Below are positions 40,958 through 48,965 of a stretch of 64,000 bases of DNA, in pieces. Source of the stretch: Actinocatenispora sp036503555 (GTDB taxonomy: Bacteria > Actinomycetota > Actinomycetes > Mycobacteriales > Micromonosporaceae); NCBI GenBank assembly GCA_036503555.1, contig DASXWQ010000051.1:74269-138268 (forward strand). Direction: 5' to 3'. The position numbers and the translations under genes were made by a program. The stretch's first letter is position 1. Every line of letters starts with the position of its first letter. The notes beneath the pieces were generated by a model. That model worked only from the letters and a program-made list of their open reading frames with translations. It did not search any database and was not told the DNA's origin.

Positions 40958-41893
40958 TCAGGCCAGCGTGTCGACGGTGACCTGCCAGAGTCGTTGCGCC
41001 GCCTCGGGATCCCGCGCGTACGCCGCGTATCCGGTACGGGTGCCGGGCTGGTTCACGCCGGCCTCGTTGCAGTCCTCGAAGTACCGCCCGCCGACGCCGG
41101 CCAGCAGCGGCGACGTGGCCACGAGTACCGAGGTCGCGGCGCCCTGCCCGGGGGTCTTCCACCGGGCGGCGGTGCCGCCACCGCTGGCGGCGCGCATCCG
41201 GTTGAGGTCCTCGTCCGTGACGTACCGCTGGAGGTTGGTGCGGATGCCGCCGGGCATCAGGGCGTTGACCGTGATGCCGTCGGCCGCCCAGCGCCGCGTG
41301 GCCTCGACGGCGAAGAGCACGTTCGCGGTCTTGGACTGCCCGTACGCGAGCCACGGATCGTATGCCCGGTGCTCGAAGTGGATGTCGTCGAACACGACGG
41401 GGGAGCGCAGGTGCGCGCTGGAGCTGACGGAGACGACGCGGGCGTCGCCGGCCGCGGCGAGCGCGTCGTGCAGACCGGTGGTGAGCGCGAAGTGGCCGAG
41501 GTGGTTGGTGGCGAACTGGAGCTCCCACCCCTCCGTCGTACGCGTCTCGGGCGCGGCCATCACGCCCGCGTTGTTGACGAGGATGGCGAGCGGGCCGGAC
41601 CAGCCGGCGACGAACGCGGCGACCGAGGACCGGTCGGCGAGGTCGAGGGGGGCGACGGTGATGTCGCGGCCGGTGGTGGCGCGGATGTCGGCCGCGGTCG
41701 CCTTGCCGGCCTCGGTGTTGCGGACCGCGATGGTGACGTCGGCGCCGGCACCGGCCAGCGCGCGGGCGGTCTCGATGCCGATGCCGGAGGCGCCGCCGGT
41801 GACGACGGCACGGCGGCCGCTCAGGTCGATGCCGGCGACGACCTCGGCGGCGGTGGACTCGGCACCGAACGGCGTGGAGATGGTGGTGGTCAT
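40958..41893 (-). CDS. Short-chain dehydrogenase/reductase (WWOX/retinol-dehydrogenase-like)
   Basis: 311 aa. NAD(P) motif VTGGASGIGIETARALAGAG, NNAG in LVNNAGVM, catalytic Ser in VVSVSSSAHL and YGQSK (Tyr, Lys). FEHRAYDPWLAYGQSKTANV is the extended loop of the protochlorophyllide/retinol-dehydrogenase-like SDR group. It is divergent from a TetR gene across paired CGGAGG-N2-CCTCCG operators and so is probably induced by the TetR ligand. Confidence 0.85.
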   Translation of the reverse strand: MTTTISTPFGAESTAAEVVAGIDLSGRRAVVTGGASGIGIETARALAGAGADVTIAVRNTEAGKATAADIRATTGRDITVAPLDLADRSSVAAFVAGWSGPLAILVNNAGVMAAPETRTTEGWELQFATNHLGHFALTTGLHDALAAAGDARVVSVSSSAHLRSPVVFDDIHFEHRAYDPWLAYGQSKTANVLFAVEATRRWAADGITVNALMPGGIRTNLQRYVTDEDLNRMRAASGGGTAARWKTPGQGAATSVLVATSPLLAGVGGRYFEDCNEAGVNQPGTRTGYAAYARDPEAAQRLWQVTVDTLA

Positions 41894-41930
41894 GGCTGAA
41901 GTCCTCGTCCCACGAGTCGGTAGGATCGAA

Positions 41931-41946
41931 GCGGAGGATCCTCCGC
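41931..41946. promoter_or_regulatory. TetR operator 1 (16-bp palindrome)
   Basis: GCGGAGGATCCTCCGC is a perfect palindrome with the core CGGAGG-AT-CCTCCG, 38 bases before the SDR start. Confidence 0.75.
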
Positions 41947-41960
41947 TACGTCCTCCAGGC

Positions 41961-41982
41961 TAACCGGAGGACCCTCCGGTTA
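41961..41982. promoter_or_regulatory. TetR operator 2 (10+2+10 inverted repeat)
   Basis: TAACCGGAGG and CCTCCGGTTA flank AC, the same core as operator 1. The two centres are 33 bp apart, about three helical turns, so bound dimers would lie on one face of the DNA. Confidence 0.75.
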
Positions 41983-42030
41983 CCATCGGATCGGTGTGGA
42001 CCGGACCACAGAACCGGGGGAGGAGGGCAC

Positions 42031-42606
42031 ATGCCGGAGAAACCGATGCGTGCCGACGCACGGCGCAACCGCGACCGGCTGCTCGCCGCCGCCGTACGCG
42101 CGTTCAGCGAGGACGGCGCCGACGTGACGCTCGACGCCGTGGCGAAACAGGCCGGTGTCGGCATCGGCACCCTCTACCGGCACTTCCCGACCCGCGAGGC
42201 GCTCGTCGAGGCCGCGTACCGGACCGAGCTGGCCCGGCTCTGCGACGCCGTAACCGACCTGCTGCGCGAGCTGCCCCCGGACGAGGCGCTGCGGACCTGG
42301 ATGGACCGGTTCGTCGCGTACACCACGACCAAGCGCGGTATGGCCGACGCGCTCCGCACGGTGATCGCCGCCGGTGGCCGCCCGTTCGAACACAGCCGGG
42401 AGAACCTGACCGCCGCCGCCCGCGCCCTGCTCGACGCGGGCGCCGCCGCCGGCACGGTACGCACCGACGTGGAGCCCGGCGACCTGCTCGCGGCGCTCAA
42501 CGGCATCTCCCTCGGCGCCGGCGCGCCCGAACAACGCGACCAGGCGCGACGCCTGCTCGACCTGCTCGCCGACGGCCTCCGGTACTCCTCGGAGAGCCTT
42601 GCCTGA
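42031..42606 (+). CDS. TetR-family regulator of the SDR
   Basis: 191 aa. DAVAKQAGVGIGTLYRHFPT is the recognition region; the C-terminal helices form the ligand pocket (SBP-type TetR_C, with LAALNGISLGAGAPEQRDQA). GGAGGAGGG precedes ATG 42031. It faces the SDR gene across two operators with the same core. A membrane esterase follows 42 bases downstream with its own -10 box. Confidence 0.85.
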   Translation: MPEKPMRADARRNRDRLLAAAVRAFSEDGADVTLDAVAKQAGVGIGTLYRHFPTREALVEAAYRTELARLCDAVTDLLRELPPDEALRTWMDRFVAYTTTKRGMADALRTVIAAGGRPFEHSRENLTAAARALLDAGAAAGTVRTDVEPGDLLAALNGISLGAGAPEQRDQARRLLDLLADGLRYSSESLA

Positions 42607-42636
42607 GGGCTAACCGGGCGTTTGCTTGACGGTACC

Positions 42637-42642
42637 TAGCGT
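42637..42642 (+). promoter_or_regulatory. -10 box (TAGCGT) of the esterase gene
   Basis: TAGCGT is 6 bases before ATG 42649, with no ribosome site. Confidence 0.4.
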
Positions 42643-42648
42643 GGTGGC

Positions 42649-43779
42649 ATGGGCCTCACCGGCGTACCGCTGCTGATCCTCGTCGCGTTGCTCGGCGTCG
42701 GCCTCCCCGTCGGCGCGGTGCTCCTCTTCCGGTACCGCCGGCTCCGGGTGCTGCGGACCGCCACGATGATCGTCGCCGGCCAGCTGATGATCACCCTCGC
42801 GCTGGGGCTCGTGGTCAACCGGCAGGAACAGTTCTTCACGAGCTGGTCCGACCTGTTCGGTACCAACACGCCGCCTGCGCTGCCCTCCGCCGGGGCACCC
42901 ACGCCGGCCGGCGCGCGGATCCCGCAGGGCAGCGTGTTCACCACCCGGATCGCCGGGCCGGCCAGCCACCTCGACCTGCCCGCCGACGTGTACCTGCCGC
43001 CGCAGTACGACGAGCCGGCGTACGCGCACGAGCGGTTCCCCGTGCTGGAACTCCTCGACGGCTTCCCCGGCAGCCCCGCCCGCTGGCTCGGCGCGCTGCG
43101 GCTGCAACGCGTCCTCGACGCCGAGATCGCCGCCGGCCGGATGCCGCCGCTCGTCGCCGTGCTGCCCACGCAGACCACCGCGACGATGCACGACACCGAG
43201 TGCGTCGACGCCGCGCACGGGCCGCGGTTCGCCACCTACCTGATCCGCGACGTACGGACGGTCCTCGGCCGGCTGCTGCGTGTCTCCACCGACCGCACCG
43301 GCTGGGGCGTCGCCGGATACTCCACCGGCGGCTTCTGCGCCAACAACCTCGCGCTGCAGCCCGGGTACGCCTTCGCCGGCGCGGCCAGCCTCTCCGGCTA
43401 CTTCACGCCGTACCTGGATCGCAGCACCGGCGACCTGTTCGGCGGCTCGCGCGCCGCCCGACACGCCAACGACCCGCTCTACCAGGTCACCCACGCCAAG
43501 CACCTGCCCGACCTGGCGCTCTACGCGATGTGCGCGGCACCCGACCCGCAGCCCTGCCAGGAAGGCCGCGCGTTCGCCGCGGCGGCCGGCGCCGGGCCGG
43601 TACACCTGACCCGGGTCGTGCTGCGCACCGGCGGGCACAACATGGCCACCTGGCGCTCCGTCGAACCGTCCGCACTCGACTGGCTCGCCGGCCACCTCCG
43701 CCCCGGCGCCGAGCACACCGTCGTGTCCGCCCGGCCGCCGACGCACCCCGTCGCCGACCGTCGGCCCGGATCAGCCTGA
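42649..43779 (+). CDS. Membrane-anchored alpha/beta-hydrolase (esterase D/antigen 85-like)
   Basis: 376 aa. Two N-terminal spans (about 5-27 and 38-57) are followed by an extracellular linker and an esterase domain: oxyanion region LELLDGFPGSPARW, nucleophile Ser in GVAGYSTGGFCAN, acid in the DPLYQVTHAKHLPDL region and His in TGGHNMATW. The layout resembles mycolyltransferase-like and S-formylglutathione-hydrolase-like esterases acting at the cell surface. Its stop overlaps the stop of the convergent LacI gene by nine bases. Confidence 0.75.
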   Translation: MGLTGVPLLILVALLGVGLPVGAVLLFRYRRLRVLRTATMIVAGQLMITLALGLVVNRQEQFFTSWSDLFGTNTPPALPSAGAPTPAGARIPQGSVFTTRIAGPASHLDLPADVYLPPQYDEPAYAHERFPVLELLDGFPGSPARWLGALRLQRVLDAEIAAGRMPPLVAVLPTQTTATMHDTECVDAAHGPRFATYLIRDVRTVLGRLLRVSTDRTGWGVAGYSTGGFCANNLALQPGYAFAGAASLSGYFTPYLDRSTGDLFGGSRAARHANDPLYQVTHAKHLPDLALYAMCAAPDPQPCQEGRAFAAAAGAGPVHLTRVVLRTGGHNMATWRSVEPSALDWLAGHLRPGAEHTVVSARPPTHPVADRRPGSA

Positions 43780-44979
43780 CTCGGGCGGCCGGTACTGGAC
43801 GATCGTGGTCGGGACGACCACCCGGCGCGGCGGCGTGTCCGCCACCGTACGGTCGATGCGCTCGGTGAGCAGCCGCGCCGCCTGCCGGCCCAGCTCGTCC
43901 GCGTCGTACGCGACGATCGTGACCGGCACGCTCAGCACGTCGGCCAGCTCGAAGTCGTCGAACCCGGCGATCGTCGCGCTGACCCCGTGCCGCCGCAGCG
44001 CCCGGTACGCGCCGATCGTGTTCCGATTGTTCGTGCACAGGATCGCCGTCGGCGGCTCCGGCAGCGCCAGCAGCTCCGCCGCCGCCCGCTCCGCCGACGT
44101 CAGGTCCTGCTGGGCCCGCCGCACGTACGTCTCGTCGGGCGCGAGGCCCGCCTCGTCCAGCGCCGCGCAGAACCCCCGGTACCGCTCCGACCCGGTGTAC
44201 ACCGACGGCGGGTTGCCGAGGAACCCTATGCGCCGGTGCCCCGCGGCGAGCAGCGCCCGGGTCGCCGCGTGCGCCCCGCCGACGTCGTCGACCAGCACGC
44301 AGTCGGCGTCGATCCCGGTCGGCGGCCGACCCACCGTCACCACCGGCACCGACGCCGGCAGCTCGTCCGTCAGGTACGCCTGCGAATGCCCGGCCGGCAC
44401 CAGGATCAGGCCGTCCACCCGCCGGTCGGTCAGGTCCCGCACGGCCGCCTGCTCGCGCGCCACGTCGCCGCCGGTGTTGGTGATCATCACCCGCCGCTCG
44501 CCGGTGGACAGCTCGGCCTCGATGCCCAGCGCGAGCCGCGCGTAGAACGGGTTCGCCAGGTTGGTGACGACCAGCCCGACGGTGCCCGTGCGGCGGCCCT
44601 GCCGGAGGCTGCGGGCCATCACGTTCGGCCGGTACGCCAGCGCCTTGACCGCCGCCTCGACCCGCTCCCGGTTCGCCGGCGTGACGCTGGCGTTGCCGCG
44701 CAGCGCCCGGGACACCGTCATCGGGCTCACCCCGGCCAGCAGCGCCACCTCGCGGATCGTCGCCGGATCCCCGGTACGCCCGGGGCCACCGGCCCGCGTC
44801 GCCGCGTCACCGGCCGCCGCGGTCGGAGTCCGCCCAGCGCGGGCCCCCTCTCGGTCGGCGTCGTCGGAGGTCGGCCCGGGCTGGACCCGCTCGACGTCGC
44901 CGCCCGGCCGGTCCGTGGCCGACCTCCCGGCGCGGTCGGCGCCGGGGCTGTCGGATGTCGGGATCTCGGCCATGGACAT
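43771..44979 (-). CDS. LacI-family regulator with long N-terminal extension
   Basis: 402 aa. The LacI helix-turn-helix (TIREVALLAGVSPMTVSRAL) starts only at about residue 72; the first 70 residues are Asp/Gly/Arg/Thr-rich and look disordered, which is unusual. The periplasmic-binding-protein-like core follows (VGLVVTNLANPFYARLALGI, GFDDFELADVLSVPVTIVAY). ATG 44979 shares its A with the ROK stop (TGATG). It is the third gene of the phosphomannose-isomerase/ROK operon and probably represses it through sites before that operon. Confidence 0.8.
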   Translation of the reverse strand: MSMAEIPTSDSPGADRAGRSATDRPGGDVERVQPGPTSDDADREGARAGRTPTAAAGDAATRAGGPGRTGDPATIREVALLAGVSPMTVSRALRGNASVTPANRERVEAAVKALAYRPNVMARSLRQGRRTGTVGLVVTNLANPFYARLALGIEAELSTGERRVMITNTGGDVAREQAAVRDLTDRRVDGLILVPAGHSQAYLTDELPASVPVVTVGRPPTGIDADCVLVDDVGGAHAATRALLAAGHRRIGFLGNPPSVYTGSERYRGFCAALDEAGLAPDETYVRRAQQDLTSAERAAAELLALPEPPTAILCTNNRNTIGAYRALRRHGVSATIAGFDDFELADVLSVPVTIVAYDADELGRQAARLLTERIDRTVADTPPRRVVVPTTIVQYRPPESG

Positions 44980-46067
44980 CAACCGTCGTGTGTTCGTCCG
45001 GCGGGATCGCTTGCCGCGGGGTCGTGCCCGCCGCCCCGGACGCCCGGCGTCGATGCGGCAGGCGCCGACCCCTGCCCGGAAGCCTCGGCGGTCCCGTCGA
45101 CGTGGGCGCGGGAGCCGGGCCCGTCCTCCGGGTCGAGATCAGCATCGGCGGTGCCCGGGGCGGCGCCGGGGGTGGCCGGAGCTGGCGACGGTCGGCGGGC
45201 GGCGAGCGCGGCGCCGAACAGCGGCGAGTCGTCGGGTCGCTTGGCCGCCGCGAGCGGCAGGCCGGCAAGGTCCGGACCGAGTCCGGCGTGCAGCGCCGGC
45301 TCGATCAGGTCCCACGAGCCGACCATCGACCCGCCGACGACCACGACGTCCGCCGCGAACCGGCGCAGCCACGGCGCCAGGGCGACGCCGAGCTGCTCGA
45401 ACGCCGACCCCAGGGTCTCCGCCGCCGCCGCCTCGCCGGCGCGTGCCGCGGCGGCGATCTCCCGGACGTCCTCGTCCTGCCCGGTCCGCCGCGCGTACGC
45501 CGCCATGACGGCGCGGCGCGACACCGTCTCCTCCAGCGGACGGCCGTGGTGCGTGAGCAGGTCGGCGCGGCCCTCCGGCGGTACGGTGGTGCCGTCGCGG
45601 ACCGCGACGCCGTCGCGCAGGAACGTCGAGCCGATCCCGGTGCCGAGGGTGATCGCGACGGTGCGGGCCTGGCCACGACCCGCCCCGTACGCCCATTCGC
45701 CGAGCGCGAACGCCTCGGCGTCGTTGACGAACCGCAGGCCGCCGACGCCCGGGATCCGGGCGGACAGCGCGGCGCGCAGGTCCGTCCCGTACAGCGCCTC
45801 GAACTTGCCGACGCCCTCGTACAGGGCGATGCCGGTCGCGTAGTCGAACGGGCCGGGCAGGGCGACGCCCCACACCGCGCCCGGTGGCGCGGTCAGGCCG
45901 GCCGCGCCCCGGGCGACGGCGTCGACGATCTCGTCGGCCGAACCGTCGGGGGCGAGCGTCGTCCGGTTGCCGTCGACCACGACAGGGCCGCCGTCCGCCC
46001 ACCGGACCAGCGCGGCGGTGACGTGGGTGCCGCCGATCTCCAGGACGGGGACCGCGCTGGCATTCAC
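44979..46067 (-). CDS. Divergent ROK-family sugar kinase
   Basis: 362 aa. LEIGGTHVTAALVRW is the ATP loop with Glu in place of the usual Asp, FVNDAEAFALGEW holds the catalytic Asp, and LGTGIGSTFL follows. The family zinc site CxCGxxGC is absent: the aligned region reads LTHHGRPLEETVSRRAV. About 65 C-terminal residues are low-complexity. It may still phosphorylate a sugar such as mannose or fructose, or bind sugar without kinase activity. GTG 46067 overlaps the TGA of the isomerase-like gene. Confidence 0.7.
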   Translation of the reverse strand: MNASAVPVLEIGGTHVTAALVRWADGGPVVVDGNRTTLAPDGSADEIVDAVARGAAGLTAPPGAVWGVALPGPFDYATGIALYEGVGKFEALYGTDLRAALSARIPGVGGLRFVNDAEAFALGEWAYGAGRGQARTVAITLGTGIGSTFLRDGVAVRDGTTVPPEGRADLLTHHGRPLEETVSRRAVMAAYARRTGQDEDVREIAAAARAGEAAAAETLGSAFEQLGVALAPWLRRFAADVVVVGGSMVGSWDLIEPALHAGLGPDLAGLPLAAAKRPDDSPLFGAALAARRPSPAPATPGAAPGTADADLDPEDGPGSRAHVDGTAEASGQGSAPAASTPGVRGGGHDPAASDPAGRTHDG

Positions 46068-47758
46068 CGCACGTACGCCTTCACGACCCGGGACGCTACC
46101 GCCCCGAGCCCGGTGAGCGTGTACCGGCCCACAGCCGCGGGCAGGACCAGGGTCTCGGCGTAGTTGAGCCGGTGCTCGGCGCCGGACGCGGTGCGTACGA
46201 CGACGCCGTCGCCCTCGACGACGTTGATGACGTGGAACCGGCCCGCGGTGTCGTCGGGGGCCTCGACCCCGGCCGACACGTCGACGCGGTGCACGGTGAA
46301 GAACATCTCCGGCAGCTCGCCGAGCAGCTCCTCGCGCCAGCCGGCACCGTCGCGCAGCGTACGCGGGGACTGGACCAGGTCGGCCCCGACGGCCTCGCCG
46401 GTGCGCTGCGTGTTGAGGTTGCGGAAGGCGTGCTCGACGTGGACGGCGCGCTGCCGGTCCTTCGCGTCGCGGCGCAGCCAGTCGTAGAAGCGCAGCGAGT
46501 AGAGGTACGGCGTGGCGCTGACCTCCAGCACCACGTTGCCCTTGCCGCTGCCGTGCGGGGTGCCGCCGGGGATCAGAAAGAGCTGGTGCTTCTCGGCCGG
46601 GAACGTCTGCACGTACGTCGTGATGTCGAACGGCGTCCCGGCGTGGTCGGCGGCGTGCGCGTCGGCCTGGAACGCCTCGACGTCGACGCCCTCGCGCAGC
46701 CCGAGGTACACGGTGTTCTGCTCGCTGCCGACCATCATGTAGTAGGTCTCGTGCTGCGTGTACGGCCAGCCGAAGACCTCGCTCATGTACGTCGACTGCG
46801 GGTGGCAGTGCACCGACAGGTTGCCGCCGGCGACGGTGTCGAGGTAGTCGAACCGGATCGGGAACGACGTGCCGAACGTGCGGTGCACCTCGGCGCCGAG
46901 CACCCGCTCCGGGTGCAGCGCGACGAGCACCTGGAACGGCAGCTCGACGGCGGCGTCCGCGGTGCCGACGAGCACTCCCGACTCCGGCGCGATCAGCTCG
47001 TATCCGAGCGCGGTGTTCTGCGCGTCCGGGTTGAAGCCCAGCTCGGTGCGGGCCCACTGGCCGCCCCACGGCGTGGTGTTGAACGTCGGCCGGGTCCGGA
47101 ACGGCCGCTGCGCCAGCCACTCGGCGGTGCCGCGCAGGGCCGCGCCGGACAGCGAGACCGGCTCGTCCGACTGCTGGGTGTCGAGGTAGCGGTCGAGGCG
47201 GGGGGCCAGCTCGTCGCGGTGCCGGTCCAGGATCGGCCAGTCGATGTAGAACAGCCGGCGGGTGGTGCCCGCCCCGCTGCCGGCCGGCTGGCCGAGGTTG
47301 GTGCCGGTGCCGTCGCCGATCGCGGCCTCCGCGTAGCGCTTCGGCAGGTCCGCGTACCACAAGGTGTCGTGGGCGACGAGGGCCGCGCCCGGGCCGAACA
47401 CCACGGTCAGGGTGTCGGCGGGAGAGACGGTCGGCAGGTCGGCGAAGAAGTCGGCGAGGGTCGCGTCGGACAGCTTCGCGAAGTGCGGGTCGCCGGTCAG
47501 ATCCGACGTGTCGGTGCGGGCACCGATCGTCGCCCAGTCGGCGAGGTGGTCCCGCACGTCGACGGTGACCAGGCCGGGGACCGCGGCGGTGAGGCCCTTG
47601 ACCACGGCGTCCCAGTCGAGCAGCCACGGGCCGTCGACGGCGAGCACCCGGGTGCCGGCGGGCAGCTCGTCCACGGCCTGCCGCCAGCCGGCGCGCACGT
47701 CCCCGCCGACCGCCGCGTAGCGCGGGTTGGCCTCGTAGCTGCGATGGGTGTCCGGCAC
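46064..47758 (-). CDS. Class I phosphomannose isomerase-like cupin protein
   Basis: 564 aa from GTG 47758. The cupin core has zinc-binding VHCHPQSTYMSEVFG, HETYYMMVG and FLIPGGTPHGSGKGN, as in mannose-6-phosphate isomerases. The N-terminal 250 residues form an extra P-loop-like or lyase-like region (VLAVDGPWLLDWDAVVKGL), a layout seen in actinobacterial relatives. GAGGGG precedes GTG 47758; ATG 47794 would place an operator-like repeat inside the coding region. First gene of the mannose-type operon with ROK and LacI. Confidence 0.75.
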   Translation of the reverse strand: MPDTHRSYEANPRYAAVGGDVRAGWRQAVDELPAGTRVLAVDGPWLLDWDAVVKGLTAAVPGLVTVDVRDHLADWATIGARTDTSDLTGDPHFAKLSDATLADFFADLPTVSPADTLTVVFGPGAALVAHDTLWYADLPKRYAEAAIGDGTGTNLGQPAGSGAGTTRRLFYIDWPILDRHRDELAPRLDRYLDTQQSDEPVSLSGAALRGTAEWLAQRPFRTRPTFNTTPWGGQWARTELGFNPDAQNTALGYELIAPESGVLVGTADAAVELPFQVLVALHPERVLGAEVHRTFGTSFPIRFDYLDTVAGGNLSVHCHPQSTYMSEVFGWPYTQHETYYMMVGSEQNTVYLGLREGVDVEAFQADAHAADHAGTPFDITTYVQTFPAEKHQLFLIPGGTPHGSGKGNVVLEVSATPYLYSLRFYDWLRRDAKDRQRAVHVEHAFRNLNTQRTGEAVGADLVQSPRTLRDGAGWREELLGELPEMFFTVHRVDVSAGVEAPDDTAGRFHVINVVEGDGVVVRTASGAEHRLNYAETLVLPAAVGRYTLTGLGAVASRVVKAYVR

Positions 47759-47780
47759 GTGCTCCCCCTCGAGGACGAAA

Positions 47781-47792
47781 GTTATCGTTACC
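47781..47792. promoter_or_regulatory. Operator-like repeat A (GTTATCGTTACC)
   Basis: A half-symmetric 12-mer with the central CG of LacI-family sites, 23 bases before the isomerase start. A second copy with the same CGTTACC half is at 47897-47908. Confidence 0.45.
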
Positions 47793-47896
47793 ATATCCCG
47801 GCGGTCACGGCCCTCGATCGCCGGGTGGCCCGGGATCCAGGTGTACCACGCGGGACCGGACACCGTCGGCGAGTCGACACGCCAAATCCGGTCCGG

Positions 47897-47908
47897 GATA
47901 GCGTTACC
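47897..47908. promoter_or_regulatory. Operator-like repeat B (GATAGCGTTACC)
   Basis: It matches repeat A at 9 of 12 positions and shares CGTTACC. It lies 139 bases before the isomerase start. The region 47759-47965 holds no gene. Confidence 0.4.
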
Positions 47909-47965
47909 TTCGTCATGTCGGGTTGCCACATCCGGCGCCCGCGGGCACGATCCGGGCAGCTGGGG

Positions 47966-48877
47966 TCAGCGCGGCCGGGACGCGGGGTCGACGGCGGCGA
48001 GGGCGGTGTCGAGCGCGGTCGGCTCGATGCCGAGCACCCTGGTCGTCTCCGCCGGGTCCATCGTGAACGGCCGGTCCCACTGGTAGTAGGTGGTGCGCAG
48101 CTCCCGCACCAGCGGGGAGAACAGCCCGCCGGCCCACAGCGCGGCGTACGGCAGGGCGGTGAGCCGGGGCGCGGGTGCCCCGGTGACCTCCGCGTACCGG
48201 GTGGCGATCTCGCGGACGGTCAGCGGGGCGGTGCTCGGGACCAGCCAGGCGGCGCCCCAGGCACGTTCGGTCGTGGCCGCGGCGACCAACGTACGGGCGA
48301 CGTCACGGACGGAGGTCCACGTGTGCGGCTCGTCGAGCCGGGCCGGCACGTACGCGCGCCGGCCGGCGCGTACCGCCCCGGCTATCACGGCGGCCAGCAG
48401 CGAGTTGGCCTCGACGTAGTCGCTGGCGCGTACCTCGGTGGCCCGGACCCGGCCGTCGCGGTGCGCGGCGAGGGCGGCGCGCCACATGTCGGCCCGTACC
48501 CGCAGCTTGGGCTGCCGGGCGGCGAGCGGCGTGTCCGGTGTGATCGGGCCGCGCACCGGCCCGTACCCGTAGAGATTGCTGGCGGTGGCGAGGACGGCGC
48601 CGGTCCGTTGCGCGGCGGTGAGCAGGGACGCGGCGAGCGGCGGCCAGTCGGTCAGCCACCGGTGGTAGAGCGGGTTGGCGCAGTTGTAGAGCGCGTCGGC
48701 GCCCTCGGTCAGGTCGGCGAGCCGGTCGACGTCGGTCGCGTCCGCCACGACCCGCTCGGTGCCGGCGGTACCCGCGCCGCTGCGCGTCACCACCCGGACC
48801 GACTCGTCGCGGTCGAGCAGGACCCGGGCGGTCGCGGTGCCGACCGGGCCGCTCCCGACGATCACGTGCAGGCCCAT
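47966..48877 (-). CDS. NAD(P)-binding epimerase/dehydratase-like protein
   Basis: 303 aa. GLHVIVGSGPVGTATARVLL is an atypical nucleotide motif (GSGPVG) of the extended/atypical SDR group; NCANPLYHRW, ATASNLYGYGP (Ser/Tyr region) and ATEVRASDYVEANSLLAAVI follow. Active-site Tyr-x3-Lys is not canonical, so it may be a regulator-like or reductase variant. ATG 48877 is preferred over an upstream ATG at 48916. It stands between the kinase and the isomerase operon on the same strand. Confidence 0.75.
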   Translation of the reverse strand: MGLHVIVGSGPVGTATARVLLDRDESVRVVTRSGAGTAGTERVVADATDVDRLADLTEGADALYNCANPLYHRWLTDWPPLAASLLTAAQRTGAVLATASNLYGYGPVRGPITPDTPLAARQPKLRVRADMWRAALAAHRDGRVRATEVRASDYVEANSLLAAVIAGAVRAGRRAYVPARLDEPHTWTSVRDVARTLVAAATTERAWGAAWLVPSTAPLTVREIATRYAEVTGAPAPRLTALPYAALWAGGLFSPLVRELRTTYYQWDRPFTMDPAETTRVLGIEPTALDTALAAVDPASRPR

Positions 48878-48965
48878 CGCGTGTCCCCTCTCGCCGCCGG
48901 GATCCGTGCCGTCCATCGTGCCCGCGCCGGGCCGGCCGCCGCGGCGGACCGCGCGAACCGGCCCG

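Noticed and set aside
47759..47929. Starting the isomerase-like gene at ATG 47929 or 47794
   Set aside because: The added residues are unlike the family, and the operator-like repeat GTTATCGTTACC would then be coding. GTG 47758 has a GAGGGG ribosome site.
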